Below are positions 56,501-64,000 of a stretch of 64,000 nt of DNA, one piece after another (position 1 is the stretch's first letter; each line of letters opens with the position of its first letter). The translations under genes were made by a program, and so were the position numbers. Source of the stretch: Roseiconus lacunae (GTDB lineage Bacteria > Planctomycetota > Planctomycetia > Pirellulales > Pirellulaceae); assembly GCF_008312935.1 (NCBI RefSeq), contig NZ_VSZO01000001.1, positions 496,001 to 560,000 of the forward strand. The letters run 5' to 3'. The notes beneath the pieces are model-generated. The model saw only the letters and a program-made list of their open reading frames with translations, was not told the origin of the DNA and did no database searches.

Positions 56501-58601
56501 GGTCGCCGCCGATCATCATTGCGAGTGCAAACGATTCGACGTCGCCGAAAAGACTTTGACGGATGTTCAAGACCGCTTCAGTCACCTTCCCGAGTATTGG
56601 CAGTTCCTCGGCGAAGTATTCCTGTCCAAGGGAGACCTGCCGGCAGCACTCGATCCTTTTGAAAAGGCGTTGCTACTGGATCCGTTCAATAGCGAACTGG
56701 CCATTCGAACGTCACACGTCTACCAAGCGGTCGAACGTCCCAAAGACGCCGAACAAACTCTCCGGCGCGCACTCGGGGCCTCTCCTGCCGACTCGAATCT
56801 TATGGTCGAGCTTGGCAGAGTTGTCGAAGACGACAATGAACGCTCGACCCTGATTCTCGATGCGGCAATGCTCGCCCCCAACAACGGGGAAACGTGGGAG
56901 CTACTGCTTTCGCTCTGCCAATACGAAAACCGCGAATCCGATGCGGTCGATGCAGCCAAACGACTCGTCGCCCAGCGGCCTCATGATTCCAACGCCAACC
57001 TACGTTTGGCCGAAATGCTACATCGTGAAGACCAGTGGGAGGAATCGGTCGCCGTCATTCGATCGGCGATTGGTCGCGACCCACGCAACGTTGACTTGCA
57101 TGGTTTGCTCGCTCAACGATTTAATGAACGCGACATGGTCGACGAAGCGATCGCCGCCTGCTCGCCAGATGGGATTGATCCCTTCGACCTCAACCAATTG
57201 AACCTCTATGCCGCCAACCTGCTGAACCTTAACGGCAAAACGAAAGAAGCCTGTGATCGGATCCTATTGGCACTGGAACGCGACCCGACCAACCTTGATG
57301 GCTGGCGACGCCTGGCCGATTGGGCCGAGTCACTGGAAGATAACGAACTGTATGATCGTGCGGCAAACGAACTTCTTGATCGCGCCCCCTATCTCGCTTC
57401 CAGCCACGGGTATATCGCGGCTACCAAGTTACGCCAGGGAAGCCGCGACGCTGCGAAGGAGCACCTGCGGCACGCAATTAAGCTCGACAAAGAATACGTC
57501 TATGCAATCCCAGAATTACTGGGTCTATATATCGATGACAACGAAATCTCAAAAATTGAATCACTCGTGTCTTCGATGTCCGATAAGGCTGAACCGATGC
57601 CGTTGGCGATCGCTCAAAGCACGCTCGCTTTGGCGAAGAAAGACTACCAGGGGTTTGTGACGGTGCTTCAGCGTTTGCCTGATGACCAAAATCCTTACTA
57701 CGTCTGCATCGAATCTCTTAAGCAGTTTGAGTTCCCCCCAGACGGTGAATTGGCAAGCGTTCTAGCCAAGACGATGAAACGAAAGAACGCATCGATTGGC
57801 GTAGGCAGGGCATGGGGGATCTTGCAAGTCGGTGGCGGCGACATCGCCGCTGCCATCGGACGATTCGGTAAACTGCCACGGAATGACGCGGCCTGCGAGG
57901 CCGCCCACGAACTACTGCAAAAAGTTCACAACGGTTGCCGCTCCGACGACCCCGAAACCAAAAAACACTTCAATCGACTCGCCCTTAAACTGATTCGCAA
58001 ACTTGGATCGACCCTCTATTCGCGTGTGCAACTCTGGGAACCCGCCCTTTGGATGCTTTTTGCCGGTGCACAGTGGCGAAAAGCAAGCTCGGTCGCCGCA
58101 AAATTTCACAAGGTGGAAAATCGAGGAGCCAACCACCTCGTTCCCGCGATCCTGGCCGGACTCGCCAGAAGAGACTACCGATTGGTCGGTCAATTGCTCG
58201 AAGATGGCGTGACCTATCGCCCCGATAGCATCGACGCGACGTTCCTGATTGTGCGCGCGATGGCTTGTGTGCACCTAGCGCCGGTCGAAGACCTTCGCGA
58301 AGCGATCGGACTGGTCAACAAAAACGAGCTCGATGATTCCTTCAAAAAGATGGCGAAATTGGTTTCCTCAGGAGTCGCTTGTATCGAATCCCAAAACGGC
58401 GACGAACAAGCTTTGGTCCAGTCATGGCACGACAACTTTGTCGCCATCGGTGAAGACGATCTCGAGCTCGATTTCTGGATCTATTCAGAGCTACGGGCCA
58501 AAGTCGCCGAATCAGTTGGTGACCGCAGAACCGCAAAAGCTCGCCGGAAAGACCGGTACACCGGGCCAACCAAAGTTAGCCCCCCGAAAGCGAACATCTA
58601 G
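53523..58601 (+). CDS. C39-like cysteine peptidase fused to long TPR array
   Basis: A 1,692-residue protein from ATG 53523; the frame continues back to a TTG at 53475, which is less likely. Residues 1-310 are TPR-like helices. Residues about 325-475 form a peptidase C39-type domain: VPFVRQNDVTCAPATLAML with the oxyanion Gln (Q333) and nucleophile C338, GGHINVVCGYD with H415, and LLMQDPG with D433, so the catalytic set is complete. The remaining 1,200 residues are TPR units (patterns such as WxxLGEVFLSKGDLPAALDPFEKAL). No signal peptide is seen and no ABC domain follows, unlike bacteriocin exporters. The role is unknown; cytoplasmic processing of a bound partner is possible. It is convergent with the coiled-coil gene. 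Confidence 0.9.
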   Translation: MLKNNERVSDSGSAIAIDFETVRKQLRRLSDKGLYLDAFEYAKSILGEDLYQWPDCQGGLIALKMADRLGGSQLSDVLTYRMGRQFPDDPEVRFLRTMQKLSRQPLARVWLQIRDQNLDTDDPELVSNWCVVKGLILCGMRDFDRGFEWLETGRELVPDDPRPLLRIATSYLCSDQMTRAIETCRTALELLPGFPPTIQTLSHLLLQDNQIDEAFDLLYRSIESNQSGSCRLQLATMEIQNRQYKKASELVENIEEFFPLADPLRDGRAKRDSVRSTIAKIRSELACHAGDLETSICLAHKANNPFHDTLAKNLENHGKQGKRVRLKVPFVRQNDVTCAPATLAMLSAYWGLEVDHDSVVDEICYDGTAPVKQRVWAESQGLIAREFRMTESSAQALIDAKIPFGISTVDPGGGHINVVCGYDSRRGVLLMQDPGTWHGIEALLKEFIEQYEAFGPRGLVLIPSDQKERLDAIELPDADKYDQQHAIAVALQHHDRDQAVRILETLQTSSPDHPIALWSETELARYDMNLPLRLKSIQSLRDKFPKNQLLTIAECDLLSMIDRQDKVIERLRECVKGETPSTESRLRLLMLLESEDDREERNDLLRQILKTAPTNPDGLSQESIRLWDEMKRDDALELLRLAAMSGERDEDHARRFLAAATRMNRKDEAIAILKERFEKHGHASGNPGLTYAYALARTTHADRAADVIREALAKRPDDAELLCEAASALGSFEKPSVGLELLENATIALPADQVLYAKANLAISDGHPKDALQAMLELYELQPMNFDAVNRIAELKADLEGLDSALTFLEAITSKFPHCRSLLSVTAEYLHRAARYKEAVEYLDRILETCDYDAWAWRERSLVCAAAGWYDEAHRSATRGLECERSAMSYNILAEALVGRGELDAARANCRLAMQSDCDHAPAMLTWIKLCENEAETRQILGEIFQQLIEQPSNGDGVIAYKRFSTGIVEDSELCEQLDGLRAVRPDVLIMHKVAADHHCECKRFDVAEKTLTDVQDRFSHLPEYWQFLGEVFLSKGDLPAALDPFEKALLLDPFNSELAIRTSHVYQAVERPKDAEQTLRRALGASPADSNLMVELGRVVEDDNERSTLILDAAMLAPNNGETWELLLSLCQYENRESDAVDAAKRLVAQRPHDSNANLRLAEMLHREDQWEESVAVIRSAIGRDPRNVDLHGLLAQRFNERDMVDEAIAACSPDGIDPFDLNQLNLYAANLLNLNGKTKEACDRILLALERDPTNLDGWRRLADWAESLEDNELYDRAANELLDRAPYLASSHGYIAATKLRQGSRDAAKEHLRHAIKLDKEYVYAIPELLGLYIDDNEISKIESLVSSMSDKAEPMPLAIAQSTLALAKKDYQGFVTVLQRLPDDQNPYYVCIESLKQFEFPPDGELASVLAKTMKRKNASIGVGRAWGILQVGGGDIAAAIGRFGKLPRNDAACEAAHELLQKVHNGCRSDDPETKKHFNRLALKLIRKLGSTLYSRVQLWEPALWMLFAGAQWRKASSVAAKFHKVENRGANHLVPAILAGLARRDYRLVGQLLEDGVTYRPDSIDATFLIVRAMACVHLAPVEDLREAIGLVNKNELDDSFKKMAKLVSSGVACIESQNGDEQALVQSWHDNFVAIGEDDLELDFWIYSELRAKVAESVGDRRTAKARRKDRYTGPTKVSPPKANI

Positions 58602-58666
58602 ATGCCGAAGGAATTGCTTCAACAGACTTTTGCTGTAGGTGCTTCGTCGATATCTGAAATGCGACT

Positions 58667-58731
58667 TAGCCGATGGGCGTTAGCCACGGTTTCAGTGCAA
58701 TAGCCGGTGTACAACGCACGTCGGTTAATGA
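58667..58731. repeat. Degenerate planctomycete intergenic repeat, copy B
   Basis: The segment starts TAGCCGATGGGCGTTAGCC and ends TCGGTTAATGA. It aligns with copy A at 52824 in the same orientation and more loosely with copy C at 46129. It lies between the convergent C39-TPR and coiled-coil genes. Confidence 0.5.
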
Positions 58732-58830
58732 GTCGAACCCGACCAGTTGGTCTAGACGGAGCACAAGCCACAGCATGAAGCAATTCTTTACCGGATGATG
58801 AGCCCTTACTTTCAGCACGAGCAGGTTCAA

Positions 58831-61791
58831 CTATGCCGCATCGCGAGTGTCGATTTGATCGATCGATCCACGGTCACGCCGTAGAGTGCGGATAGTGGTG
58901 TTCTGGCGATGAATTTCAGTCTGCAGTTCACGGATTTGAGAGTGAGCCTGCTCGTTCGCTTGCAAGCTTGCCTCATGTTCTTCGCTGACTCGTTTCAAAT
59001 GAGCGGTGAGGTCGGACGCCTTCGCGATCAGCAGCTCGTTCGCACGTTTTAATGCTTCAAGTTCTGCAGACACATCTTTTAAGCGGGCCGTCGTTGCCTG
59101 CTGTTGATCCGATCGTTCGGACAATTGACGCCGCAAGTCGGCGATGACCTCGTTGCCAGAATCCAGCTCGCGAGTCAACTCGTCGACATGATTGCGGACC
59201 GTCTTGTTCGTTGACAGCAGAGTTTCGTATTTGTTGGTCAACTCACTTATCCGTAGCCTTGCCGATTCGAATTGCTGACGGGTTGCGTCCATGTCGACCA
59301 CTTCATCACGCAAACGAAGCAACTCCTCACGCTGCTCAGCGAATGCCCGCGTTTGCAGCTCACTCTGTTGTTTTAATTGATTGATGTCTCGATCACGCAG
59401 ATGCAATTGCTTTTCCAAATCGATTACATCAGCCATCCGGCTTTTTAGATCTGCCATATCTTGTTCTTTTTCGCGAAGATCAGCCCCCATCGATTCGATC
59501 GTCGTGACTGCCGACTGCAATCGTTCCTGACGAACTTCGACCTCGTCCCGAAGTTCTTGGTTGATCGACCGTAAATCTTCGCACGTCACCGTAAGCTCTT
59601 CGTACCGTGCGTTGACGGAAGCAGTTTCTGCTTCGACGGCTTTGATCACTTCGGCTGCCTGATCATTTTGCTGTAGGGCGAGTTCGAATTGTTCTTGGAT
59701 CTCGGTGAGTTGCTGCTCTGATTCGCGAAGAGATTCGATCTCCATCTCTTGATCGCTCAGTGAAGCATTCAGCCCGGCGATTTGTCGATTCGCCTCCTTC
59801 AGTTGTTCCGAAATGGCTTCGTTCGCTTCGGTCAAAGGCCCGACCAATTCCACCTGTTCGAGCAGACATGCGATTTCAACTTCCCGGGCTCCCAATCGAT
59901 CTTCCAAATCTTCGGCAAGCGATGATTGTGTCTGCAGTTGCGACTGCAATGTCGCGAGCTTCGACTCGAGCTCTTCGGCCAACTCTGATTTCGAGCGCAG
60001 CTCGGTCAGCTCCACGTCTTTGTCACGGACGCTGTTGGTCAACGATTCCATTTTGTCGACGTGATCACGCAGTCTGTCCGCCAGCGATTGATTGTCACTT
60101 TCAAGGGATTCGATGACGGCAAGTTGCTCCTGAAGCTGCTCTCGTCCCTCTTCGGAATCTCGCAACGTTGACTCAGTCGACTCAAGCTGCTCACTAAGCT
60201 GCGTGATCGTTTCAAGTTGCGCGGTTACGGTCTCTCCCAACCGTGAATTTTCAGCCTTCAGTGGCTCGATCTCTTCGCAACGTTTGGAAAGCTCGGCAAT
60301 CCGCGTTGTTTTATCACTTACACTTGCTTCCAGGCTGACTCGAATCGCATGCTCCTGTTCCACATCACTGATCCAGGATTCCATTTCCGCATCGAGTTCT
60401 TCGAGCTCAGCTTGCAGGACCGGCAGTTGCTCCAGTTGTTCGTTTTGCTGACCGCATCGAAGGCTAAGCTCATTGCATTGTGCTTCCAAATCATCGCACT
60501 GCTGACGCACGTCAATGAGTTCCTGCAACTCAGATCGAAGTGTCTGGATTTCCGTTCGCAACGTCGCGATCAAGCGATCTCGATCGTCCAACTCAGACAT
60601 CCGGCCATCATTTTCGAGCTGAAGTTCTAGTAGCTCATTTCGATAGCTTTCGGCGCTGACAAGCTTGGTTTCTAGATCCGATATCTGGTTTTGCTTTTCT
60701 TCGACGAGGTCTGCCAAACGCTCATTTTGATCCGCAGTCCGTTCGGCTTGGTCGAGCGCCGACGCCAGCTGCTGTTGCATTAATTCGACGCTGGTAACGA
60801 TCGAAGCATACTTGCCGGTCGCTTCGTCTTTTTGTTCGACCAATGACTCGATATTCCGCCGCAGCTGTTCGACGATGGTCTCGTTTTGCTCGGACTGTCT
60901 TTGCTGGCTGCTCAGGCTACCCTGTAGCGTTGCGATTTGCCGTTCTTTCTCGGAGAGGACTGATTGCAGCGTTTCAGTTTGTTCGAGTAGTTGTTGCGAC
61001 GAGAGTTCAAGCTCTTCGTCGGAACGTTGTCGCAGCAACACCGATTGCTGCAACTTTTCCAAGCTATCTTCCAGCCCCGCGACTCGGTCGTTTTTTTGCT
61101 TTAACTCTTCCCGCAGCGACGCGACGAGTTCATTGTGTTCAACAGCTTGACGTTCGGACTGTTCAGTTAACGCAGTTAGCTCTGCGTGAGAAGTTTGGAA
61201 CACCGAAAGCTTTTCCAGCCTTTCATTCAGTTCCTCGACCTCGATCGTCAGTGCCGAATTCGATTCACGCAGAGCGTTGATGGTTTCGTCTTGCCGCGCG
61301 ATCTTCTCATTTGCGGCGATCGTCGCCGATTCTGTCGAATGAGTTTCGCGATCAACCACTTCCCGATCCGCGATCGCTCGCTCTTTCGCCGCAACAGCTT
61401 GTTCGTACTGGTTCTGCAACGACTCGTTCGCGATCTGAAGTGAATCGAGTTGTTCGAGCATCTCCTGGTGCTTTTTTGTCCGGTCTTGCGAATCGGATTT
61501 TGCCTCGGCTAACGCCGCGTCAAGCTCTTCATTGTCTGCACGCAGCGCGGCGATCTCGTCATACAATCGATCGACGTCGGACGTCGCGGTCTCCAACGAC
61601 CGAGTCAGCTGCTCGACCTGACCGCTTTGATCTTGCTGACCGCTCGTCTGAATCCTCAGTTGCTCTTCAAGTTCCTTGACTCGCTGATCCTTGTCGTCAC
61701 CGTCGGAATAGAAATAGAGATAGCCAAGACCAAACCCGGCGCAGATGAACACAAAGATTGGGAATACTGGCAGTCCAAAGATCTCGCCCAT
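58831..61791 (-). CDS. Membrane-anchored long coiled-coil protein
   Basis: A 986-residue protein from ATG 61791; the frame extends to 61956, but the added residues are unlike the rest. One transmembrane helix near residues 4-26 (LPVFPIFVFICAGFGLGYLYFY) is followed by about 950 residues rich in Glu, Gln, Leu, Arg and Ser with clear heptads (ELEEQLRIQ, LQNQYEQAV, ELRDEVEVRQERLQSAV). Pro and Gly are very rare. It should form a rod of over 100 nm anchored in a membrane. I do not recognise a family. A structural, tethering or division role is possible but unproven. Confidence 0.85.
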   Translation of the reverse strand: MGEIFGLPVFPIFVFICAGFGLGYLYFYSDGDDKDQRVKELEEQLRIQTSGQQDQSGQVEQLTRSLETATSDVDRLYDEIAALRADNEELDAALAEAKSDSQDRTKKHQEMLEQLDSLQIANESLQNQYEQAVAAKERAIADREVVDRETHSTESATIAANEKIARQDETINALRESNSALTIEVEELNERLEKLSVFQTSHAELTALTEQSERQAVEHNELVASLREELKQKNDRVAGLEDSLEKLQQSVLLRQRSDEELELSSQQLLEQTETLQSVLSEKERQIATLQGSLSSQQRQSEQNETIVEQLRRNIESLVEQKDEATGKYASIVTSVELMQQQLASALDQAERTADQNERLADLVEEKQNQISDLETKLVSAESYRNELLELQLENDGRMSELDDRDRLIATLRTEIQTLRSELQELIDVRQQCDDLEAQCNELSLRCGQQNEQLEQLPVLQAELEELDAEMESWISDVEQEHAIRVSLEASVSDKTTRIAELSKRCEEIEPLKAENSRLGETVTAQLETITQLSEQLESTESTLRDSEEGREQLQEQLAVIESLESDNQSLADRLRDHVDKMESLTNSVRDKDVELTELRSKSELAEELESKLATLQSQLQTQSSLAEDLEDRLGAREVEIACLLEQVELVGPLTEANEAISEQLKEANRQIAGLNASLSDQEMEIESLRESEQQLTEIQEQFELALQQNDQAAEVIKAVEAETASVNARYEELTVTCEDLRSINQELRDEVEVRQERLQSAVTTIESMGADLREKEQDMADLKSRMADVIDLEKQLHLRDRDINQLKQQSELQTRAFAEQREELLRLRDEVVDMDATRQQFESARLRISELTNKYETLLSTNKTVRNHVDELTRELDSGNEVIADLRRQLSERSDQQQATTARLKDVSAELEALKRANELLIAKASDLTAHLKRVSEEHEASLQANEQAHSQIRELQTEIHRQNTTIRTLRRDRGSIDQIDTRDAA

Positions 61792-62031
61792 CGTTCGATT
61801 CCGTTCGTCGTCGTTTCGCGAGTTGCCCGGCAGAGACCGATTCGTTCGGAGAAAGCAGGTACTCGGTGTTTGGTGTCTTTTCGGCCGGGCCGGTGGCCCA
61901 AAACCGAAGCGGCTGGGGGCGGTGTGGCAATCATATCGCCCCAAAATATTGCTCATCGACGGCTATAGCAAACCGAACGACACCACGTCAACGCACATCC
62001 TATTTCCCCCACCCCAACGAGGGGCCACCCC

Positions 62032-62054
62032 AAAAAAGGGGGTCAGGACTCTTT
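62032..62054. repeat. REP-like motif at the 3' side of the RAYT gene
   Basis: Six A then GGGGGTCAGGACTCTTT, matching the core found at 21015 and, inverted, at 21326 and 62770. The RAYT stop codon (TGA, 62043-62045 on the minus strand) lies inside it, so the last residues of the transposase (KES) are encoded by the repeat. Confidence 0.8.
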
Positions 62055-62738
62055 ACCGTTCCCTGGTGGCCGCTTTTTAGGGCGGCCTCTTGGACGGAGT
62101 GTCGATTCTAAGTCCAAACGCCTGGCGATTGACTCGACCCAGCCGGCATCGCCTAGCGGGCTGCCCCGACGAATCGACCAGCGGATTCGATCTAGCTCCT
62201 TTTCCTCCAGTGGTGTATTCACTCGGTCCAGCCAGCCTGGAGGACGACGGATAGGCCAGGGCGAGAGGAGCTTCGGAATCGGTTCGCTCGAACAGTTCCA
62301 CCGATAAAGTGATCCCCAACGCCAGGCTTCTGCGCGGGCGACTAGTCCGGCTCGCATGGCATTGCGTTCCACGTAGCGGCAGAGCGTCAGAAAGTGGTCA
62401 TCGTCTTGGACCGGGAAGCTTTTAAAGCGTCCCTGGTACACGTGCCCTTCGCCAGAACTGCTGTAGTGGGCATGGTATCGCATCGTGTGGGTAAGACTGA
62501 CCCACCGCAAAAAATTGCTCATCCCACCGTCTGCGGTCGGCTGCAGGGCGAAGTGCCAGTGATTGGGCATCAACTGGTATGCCAAGATACGACACGGGTA
62601 TCGCTCTAATCCTTCGCTGAGAATATTCTCGAAGGCCTCATAGTCGGCGTCTTTATGAAAGATCGTCGATCGCGCGTTGCCTCGATTAAAGGCATGGTAA
62701 ATGGCGTTCTTCTCGTCGGCTCGCTTGGGTCGTGGCAT
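62043..62738 (-). mobile_element. REP-associated tyrosine transposase (RAYT), intact
   Basis: A 231-residue Y1-type transposase of the IS200/IS605-related RAYT family, which mobilises short palindromic REP repeats as single-stranded DNA. Start ATG 62738 (MPRPKRADEKNAIYHAFNRG) fits the family; frames further upstream cross the flanking repeat. The HUH motif is H60-W61-H62 in LMPNHWHFAL, the catalytic tyrosine is Y122 in CRYVERNAMRAGLV, and YQGRFKSF and WGSLYRW are present. No frameshift is seen. REP-like motifs in inverted orientation lie at 62032-62054 and 62770-62792. The gene sits between the coiled-coil and DinB genes. Confidence 0.93.
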
Positions 62739-62769
62739 TCCCCCAGTGTAACCACACACCAGATCGCCG

Positions 62770-62792
62770 AAAAGAGTCCTGACACCTTTTAC
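62770..62792. repeat. REP-like motif at the 5' side of the RAYT gene
   Basis: AAAAGAGTCCTGACACCTTTT stands inverted to the copy at 62032 and differs from the 21326 copy by ACACC for ACCCC. It lies between the divergent RAYT and DinB genes, about 60 bases before the DinB start. Confidence 0.8.
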
Positions 62793-62852
62793 ATGGTTTC
62801 GGTACACTCGGGATGTTTTGAGTATCAACCACGTTTAATGTCGAGGAACGAG

Positions 62853-63386
62853 ATGAGCCAGTCGGGCAATTTGATCGGAGAGATGATCGCGGCATCGGCC
62901 AAGCTAGCAATGGGGTACGCGGACCGACTGCTGACGGGAGTCGGGCCAGACGACTTTGCACGTTTTGCTGCCGTCGGTGATACGACTGTTCAGGCTAATC
63001 ACCCATGCTTCATCCTCGGGCACCTGAGTTTGTATCCCTGCCGAGTCGTCTCGCAGCTTGGCGGGGACGCCGCGTCGATCGAACCCACTGACGCGTTTGA
63101 GACCTGCTTCAATAAGGATGCTGCCTGCAGGGACGATGTCGACGGAACGATCTACCCGAACATGGATGCGGTCGTCGATGCTTTTCGCCGATCTCATCAA
63201 CTCGCGATCGAAACGGTCCGATTAGCTACCGATGATCAGTTCGATGCACCGAATCCGAACGAAGCGATGCGTGAAAAGTTCCCGACGATCGCGGCGATGC
63301 ATGGGTTCTACTTGGGCGGACACCTGATGATCCACATGGGACAGTTCAGCACATGGCGACGCATCAAAGGCATGGGCGCGGCCTGA
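62853..63386 (+). CDS. DinB-family (DUF664-like) protein
   Basis: A 177-residue four-helix-bundle protein of the DinB superfamily. ATG 62853 is favoured because GAGGAACG precedes it by a normal spacing and the first helix begins at once; longer frames run into the RAYT element. Candidate metal ligands are H50 in QANHPCFILGHL, then H157 and H161 in GGHLMIHMGQFS, the usual triad positions. Members include thiol-dependent transferases and proteins of unknown role. It is divergent from RAYT and convergent with mnmE. Confidence 0.85.
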   Translation: MSQSGNLIGEMIAASAKLAMGYADRLLTGVGPDDFARFAAVGDTTVQANHPCFILGHLSLYPCRVVSQLGGDAASIEPTDAFETCFNKDAACRDDVDGTIYPNMDAVVDAFRRSHQLAIETVRLATDDQFDAPNPNEAMREKFPTIAAMHGFYLGGHLMIHMGQFSTWRRIKGMGAA

Positions 63387-63401
63387 CGGCGCCTGGCAAA
63401 T

Positions 63402-64000
63402 TTACTTGCCGATACAAAAACGGCTGAAGACGCGATCAAGTATGTCATCGGTGTAAACGGCGCCGGTGACTTCACCCAAGAAAGATGCGGCTAACCGCAG
63501 CTCGCTAGAGACATATTCATGACCGTTACCGCCACGAACAAAACCGATCGCCGCTTCGATCGCTTGCTCGGCTGCGAGCAGACTACCGCGACACCGCGCG
63601 GCTGTACCGACGACGGACGCCGAGTCATTCCCTGAAACTTGCTCGAGTGAACGTTCAATCGATTGACGCAGCGTTTCAAGGCCGCGTCCCGTTTTGACAC
63701 TCGTCGCGATCCATGGTGGCTCCACCAAACATGTAGGATCATCGCATTTAGTTGCGACCCACAAATCAATCGACGACCGCCGCTTCTCATTGGCCAGTCG
63801 TCTCATCTGATCGGCATGTACAATGAAGTCCCGATGATTGACGTCGACGCACCAGAGCCGTATGTCAGCATCATGACCGGCCCGACCGCCGAGACTCTGC
63901 GCGACCCGCATGATCTGATCTTCCGGCGAGTCACCTTCGACGAATTCTAATCCAGCGGTGTCGGCAAAAGTCACGTCAAAATCACCGATCTGCATCGTGA
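63402..64000 (-). CDS. mnmE: tRNA modification GTPase MnmE, C-terminal part (cut by window edge)
   Basis: About 199 codons of the 3' end are present; the frame is open across the right edge. The G3 motif DTAGL follows VTFAD, the G4-like ATKCDDP stands where NKxD is usual, TSVKTGRGLETL is the G5 region, and the protein ends SELRLAASFLGEVTGAVYTDDILDRVFSRFCIGK-like sequence, with the C-terminal CIGK motif of MnmE intact. With MnmG it modifies U34 of certain tRNAs. It is convergent with the DinB gene, with 15 bases between the stop codons. Confidence 0.94.
   Translation of the reverse strand, partial: TMQIGDFDVTFADTAGLEFVEGDSPEDQIMRVAQSLGGRAGHDADIRLWCVDVNHRDFIVHADQMRRLANEKRRSSIDLWVATKCDDPTCLVEPPWIATSVKTGRGLETLRQSIERSLEQVSGNDSASVVGTAARCRGSLLAAEQAIEAAIGFVRGGNGHEYVSSELRLAASFLGEVTGAVYTDDILDRVFSRFCIGK

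Noticed and set aside
61792-61956. N-terminal extension of the coiled-coil protein
   Set aside because: The added residues precede the transmembrane helix and are unlike the rest of the protein.
62655-62852. N-terminal extension of the DinB protein
   Set aside because: It crosses the RAYT start and REP motif; the ATG at 62853 has a ribosome site.
1-64000. CRISPR array, prophage, tRNA or rRNA genes
   Set aside because: No regular spaced repeats, phage genes or RNA gene folds were recognised.

Overview
The window looks like chromosomal DNA of a planctomycete, most likely a member of the Pirellulaceae (Rhodopirellula-like). This rests on gene content: a DUF1549/DUF1553 cytochrome protein paired with a DUF1501 protein, a sulfatase, a PEP-CTERM protein, a giant dockerin-tailed RTX-type surface protein, an SHD1-cytochrome-TPR protein and a DUF3500 protein. 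Genes are loosely packed on both strands. No rRNA, tRNA, CRISPR array or prophage was seen.

Region 1 (1-21.4 kb) is a surface locus. A single frame, open at the left edge, runs more than 6,770 codons to 20339. It holds blocks of RTX-type calcium-binding repeats, repeated WG/LDFS modules, a degenerate metzincin-like motif, a glycine-rich and partly collagen-like tract, a beta-propeller interrupted by a P-domain, and a C-terminal type I dockerin. Twenty-eight bases downstream lies a small exported PEP-CTERM protein whose body reads like a cohesin domain. I infer a possible dockerin-cohesin tether that would hold the giant protein on the cell surface. The 3' end of the PEP-CTERM gene runs into a 333-bp interval bounded by perfect 22-bp inverted repeats. 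The same core sequence flanks an intact REP-associated tyrosine transposase (RAYT) at 62.0-62.8 kb.

Region 2 (21.4-31 kb) holds the SHD1/cytochrome c/TPR protein, a small membrane-anchored protein, a GT4 glycosyltransferase overlapping an exported endonuclease/exonuclease/phosphatase-family enzyme, the recombination ATPase RarA, and a divergent DUF1499 protein. Region 3 (31-40.8 kb) is a forward run: DUF1549/DUF1553 protein, DUF1501 protein, APC permease (GTGA overlap), HTH protein and methyltransferase, then a convergent DUF3500 protein. Region 4 (41-48.1 kb) has a PAS-AraC regulator beside a sulfatase, a fused cobalamin CbiE-CbiT enzyme, a peroxiredoxin-like protein, a sugar isomerase-like TIM-barrel protein and a rhomboid protease.

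Region 5 (48.4-64 kb) holds an exported NlpC/P60-like protein, MiaA, a GNAT acetyltransferase, a YbdK-type carboxylate-amine ligase, a 1,692-residue protein joining a C39-like cysteine peptidase to a long TPR array, and a convergent 986-residue membrane-anchored coiled-coil protein. The RAYT element, a DinB-family protein and the 3' part of mnmE, cut by the right edge, complete the window. Degenerate palindromic intergenic repeats are scattered through the window, including one on each side of the C39-TPR gene.
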